This document shows, in pieces, positions 47,143 to 56,952 of a stretch of DNA of 64,000 bases. Each line of letters opens with the position of its first letter. The stretch's first letter is position 1. The stretch lies in NCBI RefSeq assembly GCF_030646115.1, contig NZ_JAUSMX010000002.1, forward strand, positions 434,001 through 498,000, read 5' to 3'. The DNA comes from Fluviicoccus sp. (GTDB taxonomy: Bacteria; Pseudomonadota; Gammaproteobacteria; Pseudomonadales; Moraxellaceae). A program made the position numbers and the translations under genes. A model generated the notes under the pieces. The model made no database searches. It was given only the letters and a program-made list of their open reading frames with translations, and had not been told where the DNA came from.

Positions 47143-48759
47143 ATGACAACAAAAATCTGGCCGGCCGCACTGCTGGGACTGGGGCTGGCCAACGCCGCCA
47201 TGGCCGACGCCATTACCGACTTCAACAACAGCTGGGTGGGCCAGGCGCTGTCCATGCAACGGGTGCTGGACCGCGCAGCGCCGATGAAGGACAACAATAT
47301 TATCGGCACCCACAACAGCTATAACTCCGAAGTCTATCGCGACGCCGACAGCTATCTGGACCCGCAGCAGAAATTCTCCATCTACGACCAATTGCGCCTG
47401 GGCGCGCGGTTCATTGAACTGGATGCGCACTGGACGGCGCAGGCGCACGGCTGGCCTTGGCAATGGGGCAATGACCTGCTGCTGTGCCACTCCGGCATTG
47501 GCGCCAGCATGGGCAGCTGGCATCTGGGATGCAGCCTCACCGACCGTTTTGTGCGCGACGGCATGCAGGAAGTGCGCAACTGGCTGGACCGTCCGGAAAA
47601 CGCCAACGAAGTCATCATCCTCTACGTGGAAGACCATACGGACGGCCATCATCAGGAATTGCTGAACATCCTTAACGACAAGCTGGGCGGCAAGATTTAC
47701 GCCAGCGGCGGCTGCAAGGACATTCCCGATTCGCTGACCAAGCTGCAGGTCCGTCAGGCGGGCAAACAGGTGGTGCTGTGGAAGGATGGCGGCTGCTCGG
47801 GCAACAACGGCATGGCGGCGCTGGCGCATACCGGGCTGGGCAATATCGGCCGCATCTGGGAAGACGGCACCACCATCGGTTACATCAACGGCCTGTTCAA
47901 CGGCGGCGTGGACCGCATCAGCGCCGCCGATGTCACCCAGGCCTTCAAGACCGGCGGCAACATCGTCAATCTGGACCAGTTCACCAACAGTGACGGACGT
48001 CTGGCCGCCGCTGTGTGGAGCTGGGACGTGGGCGAGCCCAACAACTACAACAACCAGGACTGCGCCGTGCAATGGGGCAACGGCCGCTGGGATGATGCCG
48101 CCTGTACCAACACCTATGCCTATGCCTGTCACCAGCCCGGCACCGGCAACTGGACCGTCACCCGCCAGACCGGCGCCTGGAACGGCGGCGCGGCGGCTTG
48201 TGCAGCCATCGGCAACAACTACATCTTCGATGTTCCCACCAACAGCCAGCACAATGAATTACTGAAAGCGGCCAAGGCCGGCGTCACCCACGTCTGGCTG
48301 AACCACAATGATATGGCCGTAGAAGGCAGCTGGATCATTCCCGGCACCGTTGCCCTGCCTACCACCCCGGTGTACAAGTCCTTGACCGATGGCCGCAGCG
48401 GCCTGTGCCTGGATGTCAGCGGCAGCAACACCGCCAACGGCACCAAGGTACAATTGTGGAGTTGCAACGGCACCAACGCGCAAAAATGGTGGTATGACGC
48501 CGCCAACGGCTACCTGCGCAGCGCGGTCGGCAGCAACAAGTGCCTGGACAATCGCGGCCAGGCCTTCAACGGCGGGGAGATCGTGATCTGGGATTGCGTG
48601 GACAGCAACAACCTGCGCTTTGACTGGGTGGGAAGCACGCTCCGCAACCGCCACGACAACAACATCGCAGTGGATGCCTTCGGTACAACCTCGGGGTCCA
48701 GAGTAGGACAATGGTCTTACCAGGGCGGGCCGAACCAGCAATGGAGTTGGGGTAACTGA
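47143..48759 (+). CDS. Secreted phosphatidylinositol-phospholipase-C-like protein with lectin-like domains
   Basis: 538 residues. A signal peptide ends around ANAAMADA. The PLC X-type domain (about 40-280) has the catalytic histidines in GTHNSYN (His57) and LLLCHSG (His116) and acidic residues in FIELDAHW. Residues ~290-395 carry C-type-lectin-like signatures: WSWDVGEPNN...GRWDDAAC...YACH, then AWNGGAAACAAIG...VWLNHND...EGSW. The last ~125 residues form a ricin-B-type lectin domain with QKWWY and QQWSWGN repeats. A secreted enzyme binding sugars is likely; the real substrate is unknown. Confidence 0.85.
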   Translation: MTTKIWPAALLGLGLANAAMADAITDFNNSWVGQALSMQRVLDRAAPMKDNNIIGTHNSYNSEVYRDADSYLDPQQKFSIYDQLRLGARFIELDAHWTAQAHGWPWQWGNDLLLCHSGIGASMGSWHLGCSLTDRFVRDGMQEVRNWLDRPENANEVIILYVEDHTDGHHQELLNILNDKLGGKIYASGGCKDIPDSLTKLQVRQAGKQVVLWKDGGCSGNNGMAALAHTGLGNIGRIWEDGTTIGYINGLFNGGVDRISAADVTQAFKTGGNIVNLDQFTNSDGRLAAAVWSWDVGEPNNYNNQDCAVQWGNGRWDDAACTNTYAYACHQPGTGNWTVTRQTGAWNGGAAACAAIGNNYIFDVPTNSQHNELLKAAKAGVTHVWLNHNDMAVEGSWIIPGTVALPTTPVYKSLTDGRSGLCLDVSGSNTANGTKVQLWSCNGTNAQKWWYDAANGYLRSAVGSNKCLDNRGQAFNGGEIVIWDCVDSNNLRFDWVGSTLRNRHDNNIAVDAFGTTSGSRVGQWSYQGGPNQQWSWGN

Positions 48760-48771
48760 GGTATTCCGTGC

Positions 48772-48807
48772 CCGGGTGACGCATTCCGCGAACAGTTCGT
48801 CACCCGG
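48772..48807. other. Inverted repeat between phospholipase and crp-like gene
   Basis: CCGGGTGACG and CGTCACCCGG form a perfect 10-base inverted repeat with a 16-base loop, 13 bases after the phospholipase stop. No T-run. It could help end transcription or act as an operator upstream of the regulator gene. Confidence 0.4.
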
Positions 48808-48871
48808 ACGCATCATCTGCCATGCATGATCAGCGTACACTTCCCGGAACCAAGACTTTCCGGGAATCCTC

Positions 48872-49489
48872 ATGACCAAGCCTGCCGCCGTCCCTGACTA
48901 TGAACGTCTGGCGCTGCATGCCGCCCTGAACCGGATTTCGGTTTTGCCGGACGAAGACTTCCAGGCGCTGAAACCCCTGCATCGGCAATGCTGGCCCAAA
49001 GGCAGCCTTCCGCTCAAGGCCGGTGAGCTTGCGCATCAGGCAGCCTTCGTTCTGAGTGGCGCACTCCGGGAATATTACCTGCTGCAAGACGGCGCCGAAC
49101 GCACCCGCTCCTTCAACCTGCCGGGCGACCTGGCCGGTTCCTTGTCCGACTTGCTGGGACAAACGCCTTCCCTCACCTGGGTGGCGGCGGAAACCGACAG
49201 TGTGCTGTTGGCCATTGACTGGAACGTGTACCAGCAGCTGGTCAATACCCGTCCGGCTTGGGCGCGTTTCTCCGGAAAATTGGCGGAATCCCTGTACTTG
49301 CGCAAGGTGGAACGGGAATATGAGCTGCTGGGCCTGAACGCTCTGGAACGCTACCGGCGCACCCTGCTGCGCTGGCCATCGCTGGAAAGCCGTTTCAGCC
49401 AGCGGGATATCGCCTCCTACATCGGCATTACACCGGTACACCTGAGCCGGTTGCGAGCGCTGATCCTGAAACAGTCGCACCCGGTGTAA
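48872..49489 (+). CDS. Crp/Fnr-family transcriptional regulator
   Basis: 205 residues: cyclic-nucleotide-binding-like beta domain (about 20-115) and a C-terminal winged helix-turn-helix (FSQRDIASYIGITPVHLSRLRALI). No Fnr-type cysteine cluster is seen. Its targets are unknown; it lies downstream of the phospholipase and overlaps the convergent hydrolase gene by 62 bases. Confidence 0.85.
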   Translation: MTKPAAVPDYERLALHAALNRISVLPDEDFQALKPLHRQCWPKGSLPLKAGELAHQAAFVLSGALREYYLLQDGAERTRSFNLPGDLAGSLSDLLGQTPSLTWVAAETDSVLLAIDWNVYQQLVNTRPAWARFSGKLAESLYLRKVEREYELLGLNALERYRRTLLRWPSLESRFSQRDIASYIGITPVHLSRLRALILKQSHPV

Positions 49490-50300
49490 TTTCCCCGGAT
49501 ACAGGACGCCCGGCGCACTCGGCCAGAAACGGCTCCACTTGGGCAAGGAAGGCATCGGGCAGTTCGGCAAAGGGGGCATGCCCGCAGGCAAATTCCGCAA
49601 AACGGGCCAAGGGTAGACACTTCCGGGCGACACGGCCGTCGAGATAAGGTGAGATCACCGGGTCCATCCGGCCATAGGCCAGCATTACCGGCGACTGGAT
49701 GCGATGCGCCTGCGGACGCAAATCGTAATCCGCCTCCAGAAAGCTTCGCCACACCGCGCGGTTTCTCAACAATGCTACCCCGCCTGACTGTTCACCGGCC
49801 GCCCGTTCCAGCATCTGCTCCACCACTGGCGTACGGCGGCGCAGATACAGACTGGCAAAGCGTCGCGGCGACAGCGCGAAACGACTGCCCTGCCAGCGGC
49901 AAAACCCGCGTGTAAAGAAATTATGCGGTGTAAATCCGCCCGGAGAGACCAGCACCAGGCCGCGCACCCGCTCCGGACATGAAATAGCCAACCGCGCTGC
50001 CACATTTCCGCCCAGTGAGTTACCGATGATCAACACCGGTTGCTGTCCCAAGGCGTCCAGCAGTTCCCGCAGCACCCGGTCATGCATAGCAAGGTCGACA
50101 CTTTCCGGGGCAATATCCAGCGTGGAGCGGCCATAGCCCGGCCAATCCGGGGCAATGACATGGTAGTGCCTGGCCAAGGCGGGAATGACGGCGTCAAAGT
50201 CACGGCTGTCACCGGGATTGGCGCTGAGCAGCAACAGGGGAATACCCGCACCGGCTTCCTGATAGTGAATAAGCCCGGCGGAACTGGCGAGATAAGGCAT
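49428..50300 (-). CDS. Alpha/beta hydrolase
   Basis: 290 residues. Nucleophile elbow GNSLGG, oxyanion region NPGDSRDFDAV, later acid (YGRMDPVI) and histidine (ACGHAPFAELP). Substrate unknown. The end of the gene overlaps the convergent Crp-like gene by 62 bases, giving a low-complexity C-terminal tail (GEITPGATVSGSALATG) that may be dispensable. Confidence 0.85.
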   Translation of the reverse strand: MPYLASSAGLIHYQEAGAGIPLLLLSANPGDSRDFDAVIPALARHYHVIAPDWPGYGRSTLDIAPESVDLAMHDRVLRELLDALGQQPVLIIGNSLGGNVAARLAISCPERVRGLVLVSPGGFTPHNFFTRGFCRWQGSRFALSPRRFASLYLRRRTPVVEQMLERAAGEQSGGVALLRNRAVWRSFLEADYDLRPQAHRIQSPVMLAYGRMDPVISPYLDGRVARKCLPLARFAEFACGHAPFAELPDAFLAQVEPFLAECAGRPVSGEITPGATVSGSALATGSGVPV

Positions 50301-50370
50301 GATGAATCTCCACGGCTACAGGATGTGAAGCCAGTATCCGTGAAGTTGCAGGGAGATGCGTTAACCTGGG

Positions 50371-51063
50371 TTAACGGGCTGCCGCCGTTTCAATCTTCTT
50401 CAACCGATACCAGTACTCCGGCCCGCTTCCCGTCTCCACCGCCCGCACTTCAAACAAACCGCAGCTGCGAATCAGGCTCAGCAGGCAGGGAGAACCATAA
50501 GCCTCCTCCAGCGCCGTCATTTCCACCGGCATGGCGCGGGTCAGGCGATGATCGACATCAAACACCGGTACCCATTTTTCATGGCCGGGCATCATCCGCG
50601 CATAATCATCCAGCACCTTGAGCAAAGCAGCATGCTCCTTCAGCATTTCACCGGCCGACATGCTGTCCAGTTTCCGGGTCCAGGCCGACATGGCTTCCTG
50701 CTGATCCTTCACCATACCCTCCAGGCATTCGATATCCGGCTGCAACACATCCATGCGTGCATCCAGAATCTGCCCGGCTCTCAGCAGGCTGTCGGCGGAA
50801 GACCAGTTGCAGTTCGCCAGAAACTGGTGGACCAGCTCATAGCGATCCTTCGCCAGGTCCAGCAGCACCCGTTTGCGCAGGGTGTCAAAACCCGAGGCCA
50901 GCTGGTGCGGCAGATAACTGCCGGGCAGGACGTGCTCATCATCCGGAAAATTGCCATAGGCCGCCAGAAAATTGATCATGGCTTCCACTTGCTGGTAAAC
51001 CACCACATTCCGGCCAACTTTCCGTTGCACATCAGTGCGCAGGCTCTCCATATCGTTATCCAT
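50371..51063 (-). CDS. Protein of unknown function downstream of pepN
   Basis: 230 residues, mostly helical, with conserved-looking blocks (RYELVHQFLANCNWSS, HEKWVPVFDVDHRLTRAMP). I do not recognise the family. It starts 2 bases after the pepN stop on the same strand, so it is likely translated from the same mRNA. Confidence 0.7.
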   Translation of the reverse strand: MDNDMESLRTDVQRKVGRNVVVYQQVEAMINFLAAYGNFPDDEHVLPGSYLPHQLASGFDTLRKRVLLDLAKDRYELVHQFLANCNWSSADSLLRAGQILDARMDVLQPDIECLEGMVKDQQEAMSAWTRKLDSMSAGEMLKEHAALLKVLDDYARMMPGHEKWVPVFDVDHRLTRAMPVEMTALEEAYGSPCLLSLIRSCGLFEVRAVETGSGPEYWYRLKKIETAAAR

Positions 51064-51065
51064 GT

Positions 51066-53702
51066 TCAGGAACCCAGCAATCGACCCAATGTCTCAGAAG
51101 TATCGTTGGAGAGTTGGCGCTGCGCCAGTCCTTCCAGTACAGCTTTTGCCTGCGCTTGTCGGACAGCTTCCAGACGCTTCCAGCGGCTGAAGGCCCCCAG
51201 CAGGCGGGAAGCGATCTGGGGATTGATGGCGTCCAGCTCGGCAATCTTTTCACCCAGCAGACGATAGCCTTCCCCGTCACGACGATGGAACTGTACCGGG
51301 TTGCCGTTGGCGAACTGGGCCAGCAGCGAACGCATGCGGTTGGGATTGGTCAGGGTAAAGGCGGCATGCGTGGCCAGCCGCTTCACTTCCTCCACCCCGC
51401 GCAAGGGATTGGTGGCCTGCACCGCAAACCAGCTGTCAATCACCAGCGCTTCCTTGGCAAAACGGCCAAAGAAGTCGGCCAGACAGACCGCCGCATGCGG
51501 CGCATCGAAATGCACCAGCGCCCGCAACGCCGACATGCGCTCGGTCATGTGCGGCGCCTTGCGGTAGTTGTCCGCCACGCGATCGCGCAACGCGGCGGAA
51601 GTGTCGCCCAGCAAGGCATAATGCAGGCAGACATCACGCCAGGTGCGCAAGGCAATGGCGTCGCTGTTGTACTGATAGGCCGTTTCCGGACTATGCAGGT
51701 ATTGATCGCGGAAGAAAGCGGCCAGATGCCCGGCGATGGCCTTCTGCAAGCCCAGACGCACTTCATGGATGCGCTGCGGGTCAATCGGCATGACTTTATC
51801 GGCCAGATAGCTTTCGCCCGGCAGTTGCAGCAGCTTGGCGGCCAGTTCGGGGTCTTGGCTGACCAGCTCCGGCAACAGACCGGCCAGCGACACCAGCACT
51901 TCCTGCAGACCCGGCAGGCTGTCCGCCTCGCCGCGAATCACGGTCAGCATCATGCGTTCAAACAGGGTCTGCGCCGACAACCAGCGGTTGAAACCGTTGT
52001 TGTCATGACGCATCAGGAACAGCAATTCAGCATCGGATGCCGGGTAATCCAGTACTACCGGCGCGGAGAAATCACGCAGCAGCGACGGCACCGGCGCATC
52101 CGCGACATTCTGGAAAACCCAGGTTTCGTCGGCCTGAGCCATCACCAGCACCCGTTCGGTGAGGGTCGCCTCGCTTTCACCGGCCAGCGCCAGCGGCAAG
52201 GCCTCACCCTGCGGACTGAACAGGGACAGCTTCACCGGCACCGGCAGCAATTGCGGTTCCGGGAAACCCGCCTTGGCGGGCACGGACTGGCGCAGCGACA
52301 AGCTATAGGTCTGCGCCACGGCATCATGCACGCCGCTGACATGCAGCACCGGCGTGCCCGGCTGTCGGTACCATTGCATGAACGGCGTCAGGTCGCGGCC
52401 GGAAGCATCCGCCAGCGCCCGCACAAAATCCTCCACCGTCACGCCCTGGCCGTCATGGCGGTCAAAATAAAGGTCAGTGCCTTTGCGGAAATCCGCCTCG
52501 CCCAGCACGGTATGCAGCATGCGCACAATTTCCGCGCCTTTTTCGTACACCGTGGCGGTATAGAAGTTGTTGATCTCGATGAAAGATTCCGGACGCACCG
52601 GGTGCGCCAGCGGACCGGCATCTTCGGCAAACTGGGCATTGCGCAGCACGGCCACATCTTCAATGCGCTGCACGCTGGCAGACAATTGGTCGGCGGTGAA
52701 CTGCTGGTCGCGGAATACCGTGAAGCCTTCTTTCAGGCTCAGTTGGAACCAGTCACGGCAGGTGACGCGGTTGCCGCTCCAGTTATGGAAGTATTCGTGC
52801 GCCACCACCGACTCCACGCGCTGGAAGCCCATGTCCGTGGTGGTGTCCGGGTGAGCCAGCACGCAGGAGGTGTTGAAGACGTTGAGGCCCTTGTTCTCCA
52901 TCGCACCCATGTTGAAATGGCTGACGGCCACGATCATGAAGATATCCAGATCGTACTCGCGGCCGTAACGCTGCTCGTCCCAGCGCATTGAGGCCTTCAG
53001 GGATTCCATGGCGTGGCGGCACTGGCGCAGGTCGTGCTGTTCGGCAAACAGTTGCAGCGTCACGCGCCGACCGGAACGGGTGATGAAATGGTCTTCCAGA
53101 CAGGCCAGATCCCCCGCCACCAGCGCAAACAGGTAGCTGGGCTTGGGGAACGGATCCTCCCAGGTGGCGTAATGACGGCCGTTACCGGCTTCACCACGCA
53201 GCGTGCAATTGCCGTTGGCCAACAGCACCGGGTAGCGTTTTTTATCGGCGGTGATGGTGGTGGTGAACAACGCCATGTTGTCCGGGCGGTCCACAAACCA
53301 GGTGATCTTGCGGAAACCCTCCGGCTCGCACTGGGTGCAGTACATGCCCTTGGAGAGGTACAGCCCTTCCAGCGCGGTGTTGTGCTCGGGGTCAATCTCC
53401 ACCACCGATTGCAACCGGAACTCCCCGGCCTCGGGAACGGCGAGGATTTCAAGCTCCTCTCCCACCACGGCATATTGTCCGTCTGTCAGGGGTGTTCCGT
53501 TAATAGCCAGTGACTTCAGCGTCAGATCGACCCCGTGCAGGCGCAGCGGTGTTCCAACCGGCGTGCTGCCGGCGCGCTGGACGGTCATGTCCGCACTGAC
53601 CCGGGTATAACCGTCATGGATATCCACCCGCAGGTCGATCCGGGAAATACGGTAAGCCGGCGCCTGATAATCCTTGAGGAAGACGGTGCGGGGATCAGTC
53701 AT
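51066..53702 (-). CDS. pepN: Membrane alanyl aminopeptidase (aminopeptidase N)
   Basis: 878 residues, M1 family. Substrate-anchoring GAMEN in NMGAMENKGLNVFN and zinc site HEYFHNWSGNRVTCRDW (HEXXH with later Glu). Removes N-terminal residues from peptides in the cytoplasm. Starts at ATG 53702, overlapping the upstream gene by 8 bases. Confidence 0.96.
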   Translation of the reverse strand: MTDPRTVFLKDYQAPAYRISRIDLRVDIHDGYTRVSADMTVQRAGSTPVGTPLRLHGVDLTLKSLAINGTPLTDGQYAVVGEELEILAVPEAGEFRLQSVVEIDPEHNTALEGLYLSKGMYCTQCEPEGFRKITWFVDRPDNMALFTTTITADKKRYPVLLANGNCTLRGEAGNGRHYATWEDPFPKPSYLFALVAGDLACLEDHFITRSGRRVTLQLFAEQHDLRQCRHAMESLKASMRWDEQRYGREYDLDIFMIVAVSHFNMGAMENKGLNVFNTSCVLAHPDTTTDMGFQRVESVVAHEYFHNWSGNRVTCRDWFQLSLKEGFTVFRDQQFTADQLSASVQRIEDVAVLRNAQFAEDAGPLAHPVRPESFIEINNFYTATVYEKGAEIVRMLHTVLGEADFRKGTDLYFDRHDGQGVTVEDFVRALADASGRDLTPFMQWYRQPGTPVLHVSGVHDAVAQTYSLSLRQSVPAKAGFPEPQLLPVPVKLSLFSPQGEALPLALAGESEATLTERVLVMAQADETWVFQNVADAPVPSLLRDFSAPVVLDYPASDAELLFLMRHDNNGFNRWLSAQTLFERMMLTVIRGEADSLPGLQEVLVSLAGLLPELVSQDPELAAKLLQLPGESYLADKVMPIDPQRIHEVRLGLQKAIAGHLAAFFRDQYLHSPETAYQYNSDAIALRTWRDVCLHYALLGDTSAALRDRVADNYRKAPHMTERMSALRALVHFDAPHAAVCLADFFGRFAKEALVIDSWFAVQATNPLRGVEEVKRLATHAAFTLTNPNRMRSLLAQFANGNPVQFHRRDGEGYRLLGEKIAELDAINPQIASRLLGAFSRWKRLEAVRQAQAKAVLEGLAQRQLSNDTSETLGRLLGS

Positions 53703-54525
53703 GGGGTTGTTCTCCGAATTCAATTTCGTAGCCGCCGTACTTGCGGATGTTGATGACGCCGGTATCCAGAATCAGGTATTGCCCCTTGATGCCCATTAGC
53801 TTGCCGCTGACGTCGGGGGCGTTGTCCAGGTTGAAGGCCTTGACCTTTACGGGGTACTGCTGCACCGGGTAGCAGAACTCGCGCTGCGGTTCTTCGGACA
53901 GCAGTTGCAATTCGCCGGGGTAACGGGCTTGCAGTTCGGCCAGCTCATCGGCACAGAGGATCAATAATTCGTCACGCAGCAACATCAGGTCCAGATCGGG
54001 CGCTTCTTCCTTCAGGAGGCGTTGCCAGGCGGTCTTGTCGCTGATGTGGTTGGCGAAGATGACTTCGGCCAGCCCGGCCTGCAAACGCGTCTTGACGGCC
54101 ATGATCGGCAAGGCCTGACGTGCGCCCTGGTCCAGCCAGCGCGTGGGCACTTGCGTACCGCGGGTAATGCCCACTTTCAGCCCGGATGAATTGGCCAGAT
54201 AGACTACGTGTGGCTGAAAGCAATGCGTCAGCGCCCATTCCGGTTCGCGGCAGGTGCCAAGGTGGAAGTGACAGGTTTCCGGCTTCATGATGCACATGTC
54301 GGCCGATGCCGAGTTACGGAAACACTTGTAGCAGAACCCCTGGCTGAAAGACTTGCTGGTCTTGGCGCCGCAGTTGAGACAGTAGATACGGCCTGTGTAA
54401 TGCAAACGGACAGGCTGGCCGATGTAATCGTTGAGCGGTACGAGGAAATCACCCACCGGTAATTCATACGTAACAGGGCTGTCGTCGCGGGTGCGCATCT
54501 TTTTGAGGATGCCTTGGTAGTACAT
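53695..54525 (-). CDS. DUF2797 protein
   Basis: 276 residues. Cysteine-rich N-terminal region (YCLNCGAKTSKSFSQGFCYKCF, CIMKPETCHFHLGTCREPEW) that looks like a zinc-binding module, then the VGITRGTQVPTRWLDQGA block. Family function is unknown. It precedes pepN in the same operon. Confidence 0.85.
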   Translation of the reverse strand: MYYQGILKKMRTRDDSPVTYELPVGDFLVPLNDYIGQPVRLHYTGRIYCLNCGAKTSKSFSQGFCYKCFRNSASADMCIMKPETCHFHLGTCREPEWALTHCFQPHVVYLANSSGLKVGITRGTQVPTRWLDQGARQALPIMAVKTRLQAGLAEVIFANHISDKTAWQRLLKEEAPDLDLMLLRDELLILCADELAELQARYPGELQLLSEEPQREFCYPVQQYPVKVKAFNLDNAPDVSGKLMGIKGQYLILDTGVINIRKYGGYEIEFGEQPHD

Positions 54526-54554
54526 GGGACTGGGTTCTCGTAGCTTGGGCGGTT

Positions 54555-54576
54555 GTCGGGCTGAAGCCCGACCTAC
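54555..54576. repeat. REP-type palindrome
   Basis: GTCGGGC TGAA GCCCGAC, with CTAC following (so GTAG on the minus strand begins the element), between the methyltransferase and DUF2797 genes. Same core as 27722. Confidence 0.8.
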
Positions 54577-54607
54577 AGGGTGTCAGCAGTGTAATGGATT
54601 GCCGGAA

Positions 54608-55330
54608 TTATCGCTTCAATTCATACACACACATATTCACCGCCGACGCCAGATTCAATGATTCAATGGCTCCACACCCGGCAATGGTGAACGGTTGCGC
54701 CTGCAAACGAAGCAGTTCCTCACGCGGAACGCCGCGCGCCTCATTGCCAAAGACATAACAGTCAAAATCCCGGAACGCGGCATCGCTCAACGGCCGCCCT
54801 TCCATGTCCAGACAGGCAATATTGGCATATCGCGCTGCCAAGGCAGACAGCGGCACCTCCAGCTCCATGGGTACATGGAAAATGGCCCCCATGCTGGCCC
54901 GCACCACCTTGGGATTATAGGGATCGACGCTACCCGAACTCAGCAGGCAGCGGAATCCGCCAAACCAGCCCAAGGTGCGCAAAATAGTGCCGAGATTGCC
55001 GGGGTCCTGCACTTCATGCAGGTAAATGGCGAGGCTTTGGTCGCCCTTGCCTGCCAGCGACGGCAATACCGGAACCACGGCGACAATGCCCTGCGGCGTC
55101 TTGGTGTCCGCCATCTGCGCCATCTGCCTGGCAGAAACCAGCGTGGTGCGAAAAGGTCCGTTCCAATTGGCGTATGCCTCGGTCACATACAGGTGTGAGG
55201 ACTGCAAGGCCACGTTGTGTTCCGCCGCCTTTTCCAGCTCCAGCACCAGATGTTCGCCTTCCACCAGAAAATGGCCGAACTCCTCCCGGTACTTTTTCTG
55301 GTGCAGCTTCATGATGTCGTCCATCTTCAC
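54608..55330 (-). CDS. TrmH/SpoU-family RNA 2'-O-methyltransferase
   Basis: About 240 residues. SPOUT knot motifs: VQDPGNLGTILRTLGWFG, VFGNEARGVPREEL and IESLNLASAVNMCVYE, plus an N-terminal substrate-binding region (HFLVEGEHLVLE). Likely an rRNA or tRNA 2'-O-methyltransferase; which site is unknown. The start is GTG 55330 or ATG 55324; GTGA overlaps the upstream stop. Confidence 0.88.
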   Translation of the reverse strand: MKMDDIMKLHQKKYREEFGHFLVEGEHLVLELEKAAEHNVALQSSHLYVTEAYANWNGPFRTTLVSARQMAQMADTKTPQGIVAVVPVLPSLAGKGDQSLAIYLHEVQDPGNLGTILRTLGWFGGFRCLLSSGSVDPYNPKVVRASMGAIFHVPMELEVPLSALAARYANIACLDMEGRPLSDAAFRDFDCYVFGNEARGVPREELLRLQAQPFTIAGCGAIESLNLASAVNMCVYELKR

Positions 55331-56952
55331 GACGGCAACCCCGCCTTGGCCACCATATCCAGCGCCACGGCTTCCGCCACCTTGATGCCATCCACCCCCG
55401 CCGACAGGATGCCGCCCGCATAACCCGCGCCTTCACCCGCCGGATACAAGCCCTGCGTATTCAGGCTTTGCAGGCTGTGATGGTCGCGGGTAATGCGTAC
55501 CGGCGACGAAGTCCGGGTTTCAATGCCGGTCAGCACGGCATCGTCCCGGTCAAAGCCGCGAATCTGCTTGCCGAACTCCGGCAGCGCCTCGCGGATGGCC
55601 TCAATCACATACGTCGGCAACGACAGCGCCAGATCCCCCAGCTTGACGCCAGGCTTGTAGGACGGCTCCACCTCGCCCAATTTTTCCGAAGGCTTACCCT
55701 TGATGAAATCACCCACCAGCTGCCCCGGCGCGCAGTAATCGCTGCCGCCCAGTTCAAAGGCGCGGGACTCCAGTTGTTCCTGCAATTCCACACCTGCCAG
55801 CGGACCGCCGGGGAAATCCTGTTCCGGGCTGATGCCCACCACGATACCGGCATTGGCGTTGCGTTCGTTACGGGAATACTGGCTCATGCCGTTGGTCACC
55901 ACACGCCCCGCTTCCGACGTTGCCGCCACCACGGTGCCGCCGGGGCACATGCAGAAACTGTACACCGCCCGGCCGTTTTTGGCGTGATGCACCAGCTTGT
56001 AGTCGGCTGCGCCCAGCGCCGGGTGACCGGCGTATTTGCCCAGACGGGCGTTATCAATCAGCGACTGCGGATGTTCGATGCGGAAGCCGACGGCAAAGGG
56101 TTTGGCTTCGATATGCACGCCGCGCCGATGCAGCATGCGGAAGGTATCGCGGGAACTGTGACCCAGCGCCAGCACCACATGGCGGCTGGCAATCACTTCA
56201 CCGCTGTCCAGCACCACGCCTTCCACCTGTCCGTTATTAAGTTGCAGGTCAGTGACCCGGCTTTCAAAGCGCACTTCCCCGCCCAGCGTGCGGATTTCCT
56301 CACGCATGGCGGACACCACGCCGGTCAGTCGGAAGGTGCCGATGTGCGGCTTGCTGACGAACATGATTTCTTCCGGCGCACCGGCACGCACAAACTCGTG
56401 CATCACCTTGCGTCCGTAGAATTTGGGGTCCTTGATCTGGCTGTAGAGCTTGCCGTCCGAAAACAGCCCGGCGCCGCCTTCCCCGAACTGCACGTTGGAT
56501 TCCGGGGTCAGGGTCTTGTTGCGCCACAGCGCCCAGGTGTCCTTGGTGCGCTGGCGCACTTCCTTGCCGCGTTCCAGCACAATGGGTTTGAAGCCCATTT
56601 GCGCCAGGGTCAGGGCCGCGAACAGGCCGCAGGGGCCGAAACCGATAATCACCGGCCGCTCCGTGAGTCCCTGGGGCGCTTGGGCGACGGTGTGGTAACG
56701 GGTGTCGGGCGCGGGACGGATATGCGGGTCGCTGGTGAAGCGTTGCAGCAGTTTGTCGATGTTGCGGGCGTTGAGGTCAATGATATAGACGAACTTGATT
56801 TCGCTGCCTTTTTTGCGGGCGTCATAGCTGCGCTTGAAGACGGTGAAATCGATGAGGTCGGCGTCTTTGATCTTGAGGCGTTCGACAATGGCGGCGCGCA
56901 GGGCTTCGGGGGTGTGGTCCAGCGGCAGGGCGAGTTCGGTGATGCGGATCAT
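55327..56952 (-). CDS. FAD-dependent dehydrogenase (COG2509-like)
   Basis: 541 residues. A ~100-residue N-terminal domain, then dinucleotide-binding IIGFGPCGLFAALTLAQMG, VQFGEGGAGLFSDGKL, and C-terminal GLYPAGEGAGYAGGILSAGVDG. Function is poorly known for this conserved family. It overlaps the methyltransferase gene, so the two are co-transcribed. Confidence 0.87.
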   Translation of the reverse strand: MIRITELALPLDHTPEALRAAIVERLKIKDADLIDFTVFKRSYDARKKGSEIKFVYIIDLNARNIDKLLQRFTSDPHIRPAPDTRYHTVAQAPQGLTERPVIIGFGPCGLFAALTLAQMGFKPIVLERGKEVRQRTKDTWALWRNKTLTPESNVQFGEGGAGLFSDGKLYSQIKDPKFYGRKVMHEFVRAGAPEEIMFVSKPHIGTFRLTGVVSAMREEIRTLGGEVRFESRVTDLQLNNGQVEGVVLDSGEVIASRHVVLALGHSSRDTFRMLHRRGVHIEAKPFAVGFRIEHPQSLIDNARLGKYAGHPALGAADYKLVHHAKNGRAVYSFCMCPGGTVVAATSEAGRVVTNGMSQYSRNERNANAGIVVGISPEQDFPGGPLAGVELQEQLESRAFELGGSDYCAPGQLVGDFIKGKPSEKLGEVEPSYKPGVKLGDLALSLPTYVIEAIREALPEFGKQIRGFDRDDAVLTGIETRTSSPVRITRDHHSLQSLNTQGLYPAGEGAGYAGGILSAGVDGIKVAEAVALDMVAKAGLPS

